From positions 1 to 5,156 of the forward strand of contig CAJURQ010000061.1 in the NCBI GenBank assembly GCA_910588955.1: 5,156 nucleotides of DNA, in the 5' to 3' direction. Positions within the stretch are counted from its first letter, which is position 1, and every line of letters begins with the position of its first letter. Source of the stretch: an uncultured Lachnospiraceae bacterium (GTDB lineage Bacteria; Bacillota; Clostridia; Lachnospirales; Lachnospiraceae). Of this stretch, positions 1 through 5,096 are shown in pieces. Made by a program: the position numbers and the translations under genes. The notes under the pieces were generated by a model that was not told the origin of the DNA, did not search any database, and saw nothing but the letters and a program-made list of their open reading frames with translations.

Positions 1-50
1 ATAAAATTTTCAAAGTTCACAAATTTCTGCTTGACTTTTTATTTGCAGAC
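1..50. other. AT-rich tail downstream of the aldo/keto reductase
   Basis: No gene is visible. On the minus strand an imperfect repeat AAAGT-CA / TGAACTTT could form a weak AT-rich hairpin after the reductase stop, but there is no GC-rich stem and no confident terminator call can be made. Confidence 0.3.
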
Positions 51-1109
51 TTAATACCAATCATGTTTTTCACCCCGGTCAAGCGCATTGATTCGCTCCA
101 TCTCATCCTCTGTCAGACTGAAATGGTATAACTCGGTATTTTCTCTGATATGGTCCGGATTAGAGGAACCGGGAATGACCACCACGCCCTTTTGCAGATT
201 CCATCGTAAAATAACCTGTGCGCAAGACGCGCCGTGTTTCTCTGCGATTTCAGTAATAACCGGATCCCCAAACAATTCCGCCGTATGTCCCCTGCCGCCC
301 AGAGGGTACCATCCCTGCACTACAATCCCCAAATCCTGAATGTACGGGATTACCTCGTTCTCCTGATAATAGGGATGAATTTCATTCTGGATCAGTGCTG
401 GAACAGTCTCTACCTGCGGCAAAAACTCTGTCAGCTCCTCCACATACCAGTTTGACAATCCAATCGAACGTATTTTGCCTTCTTTTACAAACTGTTCCAT
501 CACTTTGTACGCCTCCAGATCATTCGGATCGGGATGATGCAAGAGCATTAAATCCACATAGCCGATATCCAATCGGTCAATACATGCCTGAATCGACTGC
601 GCCGGATTCTTCATTTCGTCACCCGGATAAATTTTTGTCGTAACGAAGACATCTCCGCGCCTTATGATTCCTTCGTCAATCGCCTCCCTGACCGCCTGCC
701 CAACTTCCTCTTCATTGCCATAGGCAGAAGCAGTATCAATCAGACGAACGCCGTTTGATAACGCAGATTTCACAGAACTAATACATTCTTCCCCATGAAG
801 ACTGTAAGTCCCAAGACCGTTTATCGGTATCTCATACCCGCTGTTTAACGTGACAGTCCTTGTTTCAAAATCAAACTCCGCTTTCATGATGATCTCCTCC
901 TCCGCTGACGGCTCGCTTTCTTCCTTATCCGAAACCGCCGGTTCTTCTACGGATTCAGGAGATTCATCTGAGGGGGCTGTTTCTATAACCGCCGCCTGAA
1001 TCATTTCAACGCTCCCGTTCGTGCCGTTTTCCTCTGTGGCATCCTGTCCGCAAGCTGCCAATATAAACGCCAATAAAAGGATTACACCTAAACTGAATCT
1101 CTTTCTCAC
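51..1109 (-). CDS. Aldo/keto reductase with an N-terminal lipoprotein signal
   Basis: This 352-residue protein is a TIM-barrel NAD(P)H-dependent carbonyl reductase of the aldo/keto reductase superfamily, closest in style to the AKR5/diketogluconate reductase-like group. Residues 1-20 form a lipoprotein signal: basic MRKR, a hydrophobic core, then lipobox LAAC with Cys20. Residues 21-75 are an acidic, Ser/Pro/Glu-rich linker, and the barrel starts near residue 76. The catalytic tetrad is visible as Asp125 and Tyr130 (DTASAYGNE), Lys159 (TTKIYP) and His191 (LLHHPDP). Other family motifs are GLSNW (217-221), QNEIHPYYQ (241-249) and IPGSSNP (312-318). The start is GTG, preceded by AAGGGAGGG at about 6 nt. 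It lies 21 nt after the hydrolase stop, so it is probably the last gene of that operon. A second start at 887 would give a normal cytosolic enzyme. Substrate is unknown. Family assignment is very secure; location in the cell is uncertain. Confidence 0.93.
   Translation of the reverse strand: MRKRFSLGVILLLAFILAACGQDATEENGTNGSVEMIQAAVIETAPSDESPESVEEPAVSDKEESEPSAEEEIIMKAEFDFETRTVTLNSGYEIPINGLGTYSLHGEECISSVKSALSNGVRLIDTASAYGNEEEVGQAVREAIDEGIIRRGDVFVTTKIYPGDEMKNPAQSIQACIDRLDIGYVDLMLLHHPDPNDLEAYKVMEQFVKEGKIRSIGLSNWYVEELTEFLPQVETVPALIQNEIHPYYQENEVIPYIQDLGIVVQGWYPLGGRGHTAELFGDPVITEIAEKHGASCAQVILRWNLQKGVVVIPGSSNPDHIRENTELYHFSLTEDEMERINALDRGEKHDWY
885..903 (-). promoter_or_regulatory. Internal Shine-Dalgarno and ATG inside the aldo/keto reductase gene
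   Basis: On the minus strand GGAGGAGGAG (903-894) is followed after 6 nt (ATCATC) by ATG at 887-885, codon 75 of the long frame. This is a textbook ribosome binding site. It sits exactly where a conventional aldo/keto reductase would begin (MKAEFDFETRTVTLNSG), giving a 278-residue protein of usual family size. It may drive a second, cytosolic form, or be the leftover start of the ancestral unfused gene. Confidence 0.6.
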
Positions 1110-1130
1110 CTCGCGCCCTCCCTTATCAGC

Positions 1131-2132
1131 TTATTTCAAATTCTCGCCGAAGAACTGTTCCAGTTTATCAAAAGGAATCGCATCCTTTCCGCCGCCGTCA
1201 TACAAATCCGTATGCACCGCATCCGGAATGATCAGTAGTTCCTTGTTGTCTGTATCAGGGTTATCCTTCACCATAGCGGCATAGGCATCGCGACTGAAAT
1301 AACAGGAATGCGCCTTCTCCCCGTGCATAATCAGGACGGCGCTCCGTATCTCGTTGCTGTACTGAAGGATTGGCTGATTCATAAAGGACATACACCCAAT
1401 CGCATTCCAACCGTCGTTTGAGTTCAGGGAACGCTCATGATAACCGCGATCCGTTTTGTAGTAATCGTGATAATCCGTCACGAAGAAGGGCGCATCCGCT
1501 GGCAGGGGATCGACCACACCACCGCCCGTCGCATAGCTGCCCCTTTTATAATCTGCAATTCTCTGGGCATTCATAGCTTCCTTCTTTGCATGGCGCGCGT
1601 CAGCAGAATCCTCGGCATCAAAATAGCCGTTGGCATTGACACGGGTCATATCATACATTGTGGACACAACCGTCGCCTTGATGCGTGTATCTAACGCCGC
1701 CGCATTGAGCGCCAGTCCGCCCCAGCCGCAGATACCGATAATGCCGATGCGTTCGGGGTCAACATTTTCCTGTATAGAAAGGAAATCCACCGCCGCCTGA
1801 AAATCCTCCGTGTTGATATCCGGCGAAGCCATGTAACGGGGTTCTCCGCCGCTCTCCCCGGTAAAAGAAGGGTCAAAGGCAAGAGTGAGAAAACCACGTT
1901 CCGCCATGGTCTGTGCATACAGCCCGGCAGCCTGCTCCTTCACCGCGCCAAAGGGTCCGCACACCGCAATTGCAGCCAGTTTCCCTTCCGCCCCTTTCGG
2001 CTCGTAAAGGTCTGCCGCCAGCGTAATTCCGTACCGGTTGTGAAAAGTCACCTTACGGTGGTTCACCTTTTCGCTTTTCGAGAAAGTCTTATCCCATTCG
2101 GTTGTCATTTCCGGTTTCACAGTATTTTCCAT
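1131..2132 (-). CDS. Alpha/beta hydrolase (dienelactone hydrolase-like, Cys nucleophile)
   Basis: This 333-residue protein has the alpha/beta-hydrolase fold, in the broad dienelactone-hydrolase/YcjY-like group. Numbered from the chosen ATG, the early strands read VTFHNRYGITLAADLYEP (28-45). An oxyanion-type segment follows (AVCGPFGAVKEQ), then FDPSFTGESGGEPR. The nucleophile elbow is IGICGWGG with Cys135. The late acid segment is HGEKAHS (270-276) with Glu272, and the probable catalytic His is His307 in PDAVHTD. There is no signal peptide, so it should be cytosolic. The reading frame is open further upstream to 2240, but the ATG at 2132 is preferred: AGAGAGG lies about 10 nt before it, homology-like sequence starts soon after, and the extra N-terminus is a basic shadow of the upstream gene. 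The start follows the upstream TGA by one nucleotide (TGACATG), implying translational coupling. Substrate cannot be read from sequence; an ester, lactone or thioester is possible. Confidence 0.92.
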   Translation of the reverse strand: MENTVKPEMTTEWDKTFSKSEKVNHRKVTFHNRYGITLAADLYEPKGAEGKLAAIAVCGPFGAVKEQAAGLYAQTMAERGFLTLAFDPSFTGESGGEPRYMASPDINTEDFQAAVDFLSIQENVDPERIGIIGICGWGGLALNAAALDTRIKATVVSTMYDMTRVNANGYFDAEDSADARHAKKEAMNAQRIADYKRGSYATGGGVVDPLPADAPFFVTDYHDYYKTDRGYHERSLNSNDGWNAIGCMSFMNQPILQYSNEIRSAVLIMHGEKAHSCYFSRDAYAAMVKDNPDTDNKELLIIPDAVHTDLYDGGGKDAIPFDKLEQFFGENLK

Positions 2133-2133
2133 G

Positions 2134-2376
2134 TCACAGATACCTCTCTTTCTTTTCTTTTTTATCATCTTTATCATCCTTTTTTCTCTCCAGACGCCAC
2201 AGTAAAAAGTCGAGACAGTCAACCCTTTTCTGGCATTCATGCAGACTGTCCATCAGCCCGCAGCGATGCCTTTTCAGCAATCCGCCCACAGCCGACATCT
2301 GTCCACATCTGTACATTTCACTGATTTCCGAAATGGTTGTCTCATTGCATCCGGCATCCTTTAGATTCTGAATCAA
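2134..2376 (-). CDS. Small Cys-rich MerR-C-terminus-like protein
   Basis: This is a protein of about 80 residues that I regard as real because of its strong upstream Shine-Dalgarno, its 1-nt spacing to the hydrolase and its family-like sequence (NLKDAGC near the N-terminus, DCLDFLLW near residues 53-60). The pattern LKDAGCNETTISEI, then a small G-containing turn, then LLKRHR..L...LHECQKRVDCLDFL, resembles the helix and coiled-coil dimerisation half of MerR-family regulators. No winged-helix DNA-binding half is present. There are five Cys (10, 24, 39, 48, 54) and a highly charged Lys/Asp tail (residues 64-78). The frame used here begins at TTG; three codons upstream an ACG at 2385 sits at ideal distance from AAGGGAGG. 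A stop codon (TGA) lies in frame shortly upstream, so no longer version exists. Its role is unknown; the MerR resemblance is my inference from pattern, not from a search. Confidence 0.75.
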   Translation of the reverse strand: MIQNLKDAGCNETTISEISEMYRCGQMSAVGGLLKRHRCGLMDSLHECQKRVDCLDFLLWRLERKKDDKDDKKEKKERYL

Positions 2377-2392
2377 ATCATCCGTATGACCG

Positions 2393-2400
2393 CCTCCCTT
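2393..2400 (-). promoter_or_regulatory. Ribosome binding site of the small protein, start ambiguous
   Basis: AAGGGAGG reads on the minus strand at 2400-2393. It is 7 nt from an in-frame ACG (2385), 11 nt from an out-of-frame ATG (2381) whose frame stops after two codons, and 16 nt from the in-frame TTG (2376). The spacing favours ACG, the codon identity favours TTG. Confidence 0.6.
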
Positions 2401-2425
2401 CCTGTTCTGTTCTCATTATGCTCTC

Positions 2426-2454
2426 TTGCTTTTTATTTCGCTAATAGTTATAAT
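2426..2454 (+). promoter_or_regulatory. Probable sigma-70-type promoter of the LysR gene
   Basis: A -35 like TTGCTT (2426-2431) is followed by a 17-bp AT-rich spacer and a perfect TATAAT (2449-2454). Transcription would start near 2461, about 40 nt before the LysR ATG. The -10 lies inside the dyad at 2447-2461, which suggests control by a bound regulator. I could not identify an equally convincing promoter for the divergent operon; CATAAT on the minus strand (2420-2415) is a candidate -10 with a poor -35. Confidence 0.55.
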
Positions 2455-2461
2455 TAATAAC
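2447..2461. promoter_or_regulatory. Dyad operator candidate for the LysR-type regulator
   Basis: GTTAT-N5-ATAAC is an exact inverted repeat with an AATTA centre. It contains the T-N11-A arrangement (TTA...TAA) typical of LysR-type binding sites. It is placed between the LysR gene and its divergent operon and covers the LysR -10 box, fitting negative autoregulation and possible control of the divergent genes. AT-rich DNA can give such dyads by chance. Confidence 0.45.
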
Positions 2462-2486
2462 ATGATATAAGTTTTAGGAATGTCAC

Positions 2487-2493
2487 AAGGAGG
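2487..2493 (+). promoter_or_regulatory. Ribosome binding site fixing the LysR start
   Basis: AAGGAGG lies 7 nt before the ATG at 2501. An in-frame ATG at 2480 lies upstream of this motif and has no ribosome binding site of its own, so 2501 is chosen. Confidence 0.8.
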
Positions 2494-2500
2494 ATGCTAT

Positions 2501-3391
2501 ATGGAACTGCGAACCATGCGATATTTTCTTGCCGTGGCAAGAGAGGAAAATATGACCCGCGCCGCCCAGCTGCTCCATGTCACCCAGCCTACACTATCCA
2601 AGCAGTTAAAATCGCTGGAGGAGGAACTTGGGAAAAAGCTGTTCACGCGCCACAGTTTCAGCATACAGCTTACGGAAGAAGGTATTTTGCTGCGAAAGCG
2701 TGCGGAAGATCTGGTGAAAATGGCGGATAAGATCACGTCCGAATTTCTCACTTTAGATGACGTTCTGGGCGGTGATGTCTATTTTGGTCTGGCAGAATCG
2801 TATCAGATCAGATACCTTGCGGCAGCGATCAAAAGCTTCAAAGAAGTCTACCCCGACCTGCACTATCATATCACCAGCGGCGACACAGAGCAGGTCACGG
2901 AAAAACTGGACAAAGGCATCATTGACTTCGCCGTACTGGCGCAGGAACCCAATACTGCAAAATATCATTACCTGACCTTTCCTCAGGCTGATTTATGGGG
3001 GCTTGTCATGCCAAAGGACTGTGCGCTGGCAATAAAAGAAGCCATCTGTGTAGATGACTTGATCGGGCTTCCCCTGTTTTGTTCCGAGCAGGGATGGAAC
3101 AACGATATTGGCAGATGGTGCGGTAACCGCATGGACAGCTTACACTTGGAAGGGTCTTTTCGTCTATCCTACAACGGCTCCCTTTTCGTACAAGAAGGTC
3201 TCGGCTATCTTCTGACCTTTGCACACCTCATTGATACAGGTTCGGAAAGCGGGCTTGTGTTTCGTCCCCTTACGCCGAAGCTGGAGACGAAAATGTATTT
3301 GATTTGGAAAAAATACCAGATTTTTACGCCTATTGCGGAGCGGCTGCTGGAATGCCTGAAAAGCAGGTTTGAGTCGCTCCCGGCAGAATAA
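2501..3391 (+). CDS. LysR-family transcriptional regulator
   Basis: This 296-residue protein has the usual length and layout of a LysR-type regulator. The N-terminal winged helix-turn-helix runs from MELRTMRYFLAVAREENMT through AAQLLHVTQPTLSKQLKSLEEELGKKLF, with recognition-helix residues about 28-38 and a long linker helix to about residue 85. The effector-binding domain begins with GGDVYFGLAESYQIRYL (89-105). It keeps the periplasmic-binding-protein-like features GIIDFAVLAQEP and the return segment near the C-terminus. It probably binds a small molecule in the cytoplasm and regulates the divergent operon (small protein, hydrolase, reductase), since LysR genes commonly control the adjacent divergent genes; a dyad in the shared intergenic region supports this. 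The start at 2501 has an ideal AAGGAGG. The gene ends 11 nt before the convergent stop of the SnoaL-like gene. The inducer is unknown. Confidence 0.95.
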   Translation: MELRTMRYFLAVAREENMTRAAQLLHVTQPTLSKQLKSLEEELGKKLFTRHSFSIQLTEEGILLRKRAEDLVKMADKITSEFLTLDDVLGGDVYFGLAESYQIRYLAAAIKSFKEVYPDLHYHITSGDTEQVTEKLDKGIIDFAVLAQEPNTAKYHYLTFPQADLWGLVMPKDCALAIKEAICVDDLIGLPLFCSEQGWNNDIGRWCGNRMDSLHLEGSFRLSYNGSLFVQEGLGYLLTFAHLIDTGSESGLVFRPLTPKLETKMYLIWKKYQIFTPIAERLLECLKSRFESLPAE

Positions 3392-3419
3392 ACCGGAGCC
3401 GCTTACCCCTTTATTTTAC
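3375..3419 (+). terminator. Weak hairpin at the convergent gene ends
   Basis: CGCTCCCGG (3375-3383) can pair with CCGGAGCCG (3393-3401), with a single-base bulge on each side and a 9-nt loop. It overlaps the LysR stop codon. A T-rich stretch (CTTTATTTTA, 3410-3419) follows but is not directly abutting the stem, so intrinsic termination is only a possibility. Confidence 0.25.
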
Positions 3420-3780
3420 TCCCAATCTTCTTATCCTGCCGCCACTGCGGTGCCTCCCCGTCGTCACCCCAGTATTCTTCGGCGGAAGCGATTCTTCCTT
3501 CCACTACATGCATAAAGGAAGTTACATGAAACGACATCTTCTGGTCTTTGCTGTACACTTGCGTGGCAGTAATGATATGGGTATCGGTGGTAAAAATCTG
3601 CTCTATCTCCCCATCCCACTCGCCGGGATACTCGCAGTTCGCCCGGATAAATTCCTCTACGGTAAAATGCTCATTTGTGTTGTGCCAATTCACCCACGCG
3701 TCCGGATGAAAATATCCGCGGATCGCATCTGCATCCTGCCGCAGAACCGCATCCCAAAATGCCTTAACATCCAGTTCCAT
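3403..3780 (-). CDS. SnoaL/NTF2-like small protein
   Basis: This 125-residue protein has the size and pattern of the SnoaL-like branch of the NTF2 superfamily, a cone-shaped alpha+beta fold used by small isomerases, cyclases, hydratases and binding proteins. It opens with the helix FWDAVLRQDADAIRGYF (8-24). The strand/pocket segment HPDAWVNWHNTNEHFT follows (25-40), then VEEFIRANCEYPGEWDGEIE, and late strands FHVTSFMHVVEGRIASAEEYWGDDG (84-108). Aromatic and His residues lining residues 24-39 may form a ligand pocket. It has no signal peptide and should be cytosolic. The start is ATG at 3780, preceded by AGAGGAAGAG at close spacing. It is 19 nt downstream of the methyltransferase and therefore probably cotranscribed with it. 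Reaction and ligand are unknown; the proximity to LysR and the hydrolase/reductase operon suggests, but does not show, a shared pathway. Confidence 0.87.
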   Translation of the reverse strand: MELDVKAFWDAVLRQDADAIRGYFHPDAWVNWHNTNEHFTVEEFIRANCEYPGEWDGEIEQIFTTDTHIITATQVYSKDQKMSFHVTSFMHVVEGRIASAEEYWGDDGEAPQWRQDKKIGSKIKG

Positions 3781-3799
3781 ATCTCTTCCTCTTTTCTAT

Positions 3800-4423
3800 T
3801 CATCCATATTTCCGCCGCAGCTTCTTGGAAGGTTCCGATTTCTTTTCCTTCCGCATCCTGCGCACTTCTCTTTTCTGCGAGATAAAAACATAATACCCAC
3901 CCTCTTCTATCACTTTAACCCCGCCGAACACAGATTGCAACTTATTCTTATACCATTCATACCTTTTGGTGACCATGACCATACTTCCGCCAACCTTCAG
4001 ATGACGAAAGCCCTCCTCTATGAATTTTTTCGGCACACTGAAATCCGCGTGATAAGGGGGATTGGACAGAATCAGATCAAAATCCCGTTCCGTGATATGA
4101 GAAAACCCATCGCTCTGAAAGATAAAAATATCCTGTAAACCGTTATATATGGCATTCCTTTTTGCAAAATCAACCGCAATGGGATCAACATCAACCATTG
4201 TCACATGTTCCGCGCCTGCAAAGTGTGCCGAATAGATGCCGACCACACCGTACCCGCATCCAAGATCCAGTATTTTCTGCCCCTGCCGAAAATCTACAAT
4301 CATCAGCATTGCCAGTGTACCTTTATCAATGTGGTTTGGAGAAAATAGAGAATTTTCGGTATACAGATGCAGGCTTATCCCGTTGATCGAATCTACTATC
4401 ATATCGCACCACTGCTTCCTCAT
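3800..4423 (-). CDS. Class I SAM methyltransferase, small domain with NPPY (RsmC/RlmG-like)
   Basis: From the ATG at 4423 this is a 207-residue Rossmann-fold methyltransferase. Motif I is ILDLGCGYGVVG (51-62), the acidic motif II loop is MVDVDP (76-81), and motif IV is SNPPY (120-124). NPPY is characteristic of enzymes that methylate exocyclic amino groups of nucleic-acid bases or of glutamine, and the family best matching the order of motifs is the RsmC/RlmG-type 16S/23S rRNA guanine-N2 methyltransferase. Those enzymes usually carry two such domains (over 300 residues); this is the single catalytic domain. The C-terminus ends in a strongly basic tail (about residues 184-207), plausible for RNA contact. 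Start choice is uncertain: ATG 4423 has GGAG only 3 nt away; GTG 4441 is in frame but has no ribosome binding site; ATG 4402 is also possible. Cotranscribed with the SnoaL-like gene. Confidence 0.88.
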   Translation of the reverse strand: MRKQWCDMIVDSINGISLHLYTENSLFSPNHIDKGTLAMLMIVDFRQGQKILDLGCGYGVVGIYSAHFAGAEHVTMVDVDPIAVDFAKRNAIYNGLQDIFIFQSDGFSHITERDFDLILSNPPYHADFSVPKKFIEEGFRHLKVGGSMVMVTKRYEWYKNKLQSVFGGVKVIEEGGYYVFISQKREVRRMRKEKKSEPSKKLRRKYG

Positions 4424-4447
4424 AATCTCCGTCAGACTCACACAAAT

Positions 4448-4483
4448 TTAGGAATACGCTGTTTTGCCCCACCAATTCGGCAT
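4448..4483 (-). CDS. Possible 11-residue upstream ORF before the methyltransferase
   Basis: ATG at 4483 opens an 11-codon frame, MPNWWGKTAYS, ending in TAA at 4448. AAAGGTG precedes the ATG by about 5 nt, a better-spaced site than any of the methyltransferase starts. It is in the same frame as the methyltransferase and ends 24 nt before the ATG at 4423. It could be a leader peptide, a relic of a longer N-terminus cut by a stop codon, or chance. Confidence 0.25.
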   Translation of the reverse strand: MPNWWGKTAYS

Positions 4484-4503
4484 AGAAACACCTTTATCAG
4501 CGT
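4456..4503 (-). other. Nested inverted repeats in the methyltransferase leader
   Basis: ACGCTG and CAGCGT (4456-4461 and 4498-4503) are perfect complements. Inside them TGCC/GGCA can form a second short stem covering the ATG of the 11-codon frame. The RNA could fold into a stem that hides that start and its ribosome binding site. The stems are short, so this may be fortuitous. Confidence 0.2.
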
Positions 4504-4508
4504 TTTTC

Positions 4509-5096
4509 TTAAAACTGTTTACTGATATCCTTTTCACAGTTTTGTATCATTCGAAGTATCTGACAGGCGTCAGCTGCGCGCTTTGTGTCTTTCACGCGGA
4601 TGAAATATGCCGCGCACAGCATCTCGATACATTCCATCACACAGGGAACCGCCTTCTTTTCCTCCGAGGAAAGAGGATTGTTGCTCTCGTATCCGGCAGC
4701 AGCTGACTTCACACTGGCAAGCCATTCCCTCTGCGTAAAGGCATTGTCCGATTCCTCCGACAGAAGTCCCGTCAAAAAATAGCAGATATCAAAAATTCTG
4801 ATATTTCTCTGGCTCAGGTCAAAATCAATATAGCCCGACAATTCTCCCTCGCAGAACAAAAAATTCCCGAAATGGACGTCCCTGTGAATCAGCTGTTTCG
4901 GCAGGTCATCATATATCGTTTCCAACTCTATTACCGCTTTATCATACTCTTCCCGGCTGATCATCTGCCACTCCTGCCCGGTGAAAGTCTCCCACACCCA
5001 TCCTTTCATCTCTTTTAGCAGACTGTTATCCCAAAATTCCATTTCCTTTTCGCACTGCAAAAAAGCGCCGTGCAGTCTCGCAATCGCACACCCCAT
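4509..5096 (-). CDS. Aminoglycoside phosphotransferase-like protein lacking the N-lobe
   Basis: This 195-residue frame is the C-terminal lobe of an APH/choline-kinase-like small-molecule kinase. The catalytic loop is LIHRDVHFGNFLF (69-81) with Asp73 and Asn78. The Mg-binding segment is YIDFDLS (89-95) with Asp91, followed by the family-typical IFDICYFLTGLL helix. MGCAIARLHGAF at the N-terminus corresponds to the helix that normally lies in mid-protein. Family members are usually about 300 residues, so roughly 100 residues are missing, including the nucleotide-binding loop and the N-lobe lysine. Reading upstream in frame, the sequence continues as a plausible protein segment until a TGA at 5129-5127. 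The ribosome binding site before the ATG is weak (TTAGG). It is therefore likely a degraded or nonsense-interrupted gene whose 5' part lies beyond the window, although expression of a C-lobe protein cannot be excluded. No resistance function should be assumed. Confidence 0.8.
   Translation of the reverse strand: MGCAIARLHGAFLQCEKEMEFWDNSLLKEMKGWVWETFTGQEWQMISREEYDKAVIELETIYDDLPKQLIHRDVHFGNFLFCEGELSGYIDFDLSQRNIRIFDICYFLTGLLSEESDNAFTQREWLASVKSAAAGYESNNPLSSEEKKAVPCVMECIEMLCAAYFIRVKDTKRAADACQILRMIQNCEKDISKQF

Noticed and set aside
88..1284. Several plus-strand open frames opposite the reductase and hydrolase
   Set aside because: They are antisense to well-supported genes, have no recognisable domains and no convincing ribosome binding sites.
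2163..2179. Short tandem-like repeat GATGATAAA in the small protein tail
   Set aside because: Only two imperfect copies encoding a Lys/Asp-rich tail; ordinary low complexity rather than a repeat element.
2179..2185. A-AAA-AAG slippery heptamer near the end of the small protein gene, possibly allowing a frameshift fusion to the hydrolase
   Set aside because: A -1 slip leads straight to a TGA two codons later, and fusion with the hydrolase would need a +1 or -2 shift. The A-rich run simply encodes the Lys-rich tail and the hydrolase ribosome binding site.
2133..2240. Long N-terminal extension of the hydrolase frame beginning at 2240
   Set aside because: It overlaps the small protein gene in another frame, is a basic low-quality sequence, and the ATG at 2132 has its own ribosome binding site and matches the domain start.
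2480..2500. Earlier LysR start at 2480
   Set aside because: The AAGGAGG motif lies downstream of it and at ideal distance from 2501, where the family N-terminus (MELRTMRYFLAV) begins.
4464..4782. Plus-strand open frames opposite the kinase-like gene
   Set aside because: They are shadows of the APH-like frame, whose catalytic motifs establish the coding strand.
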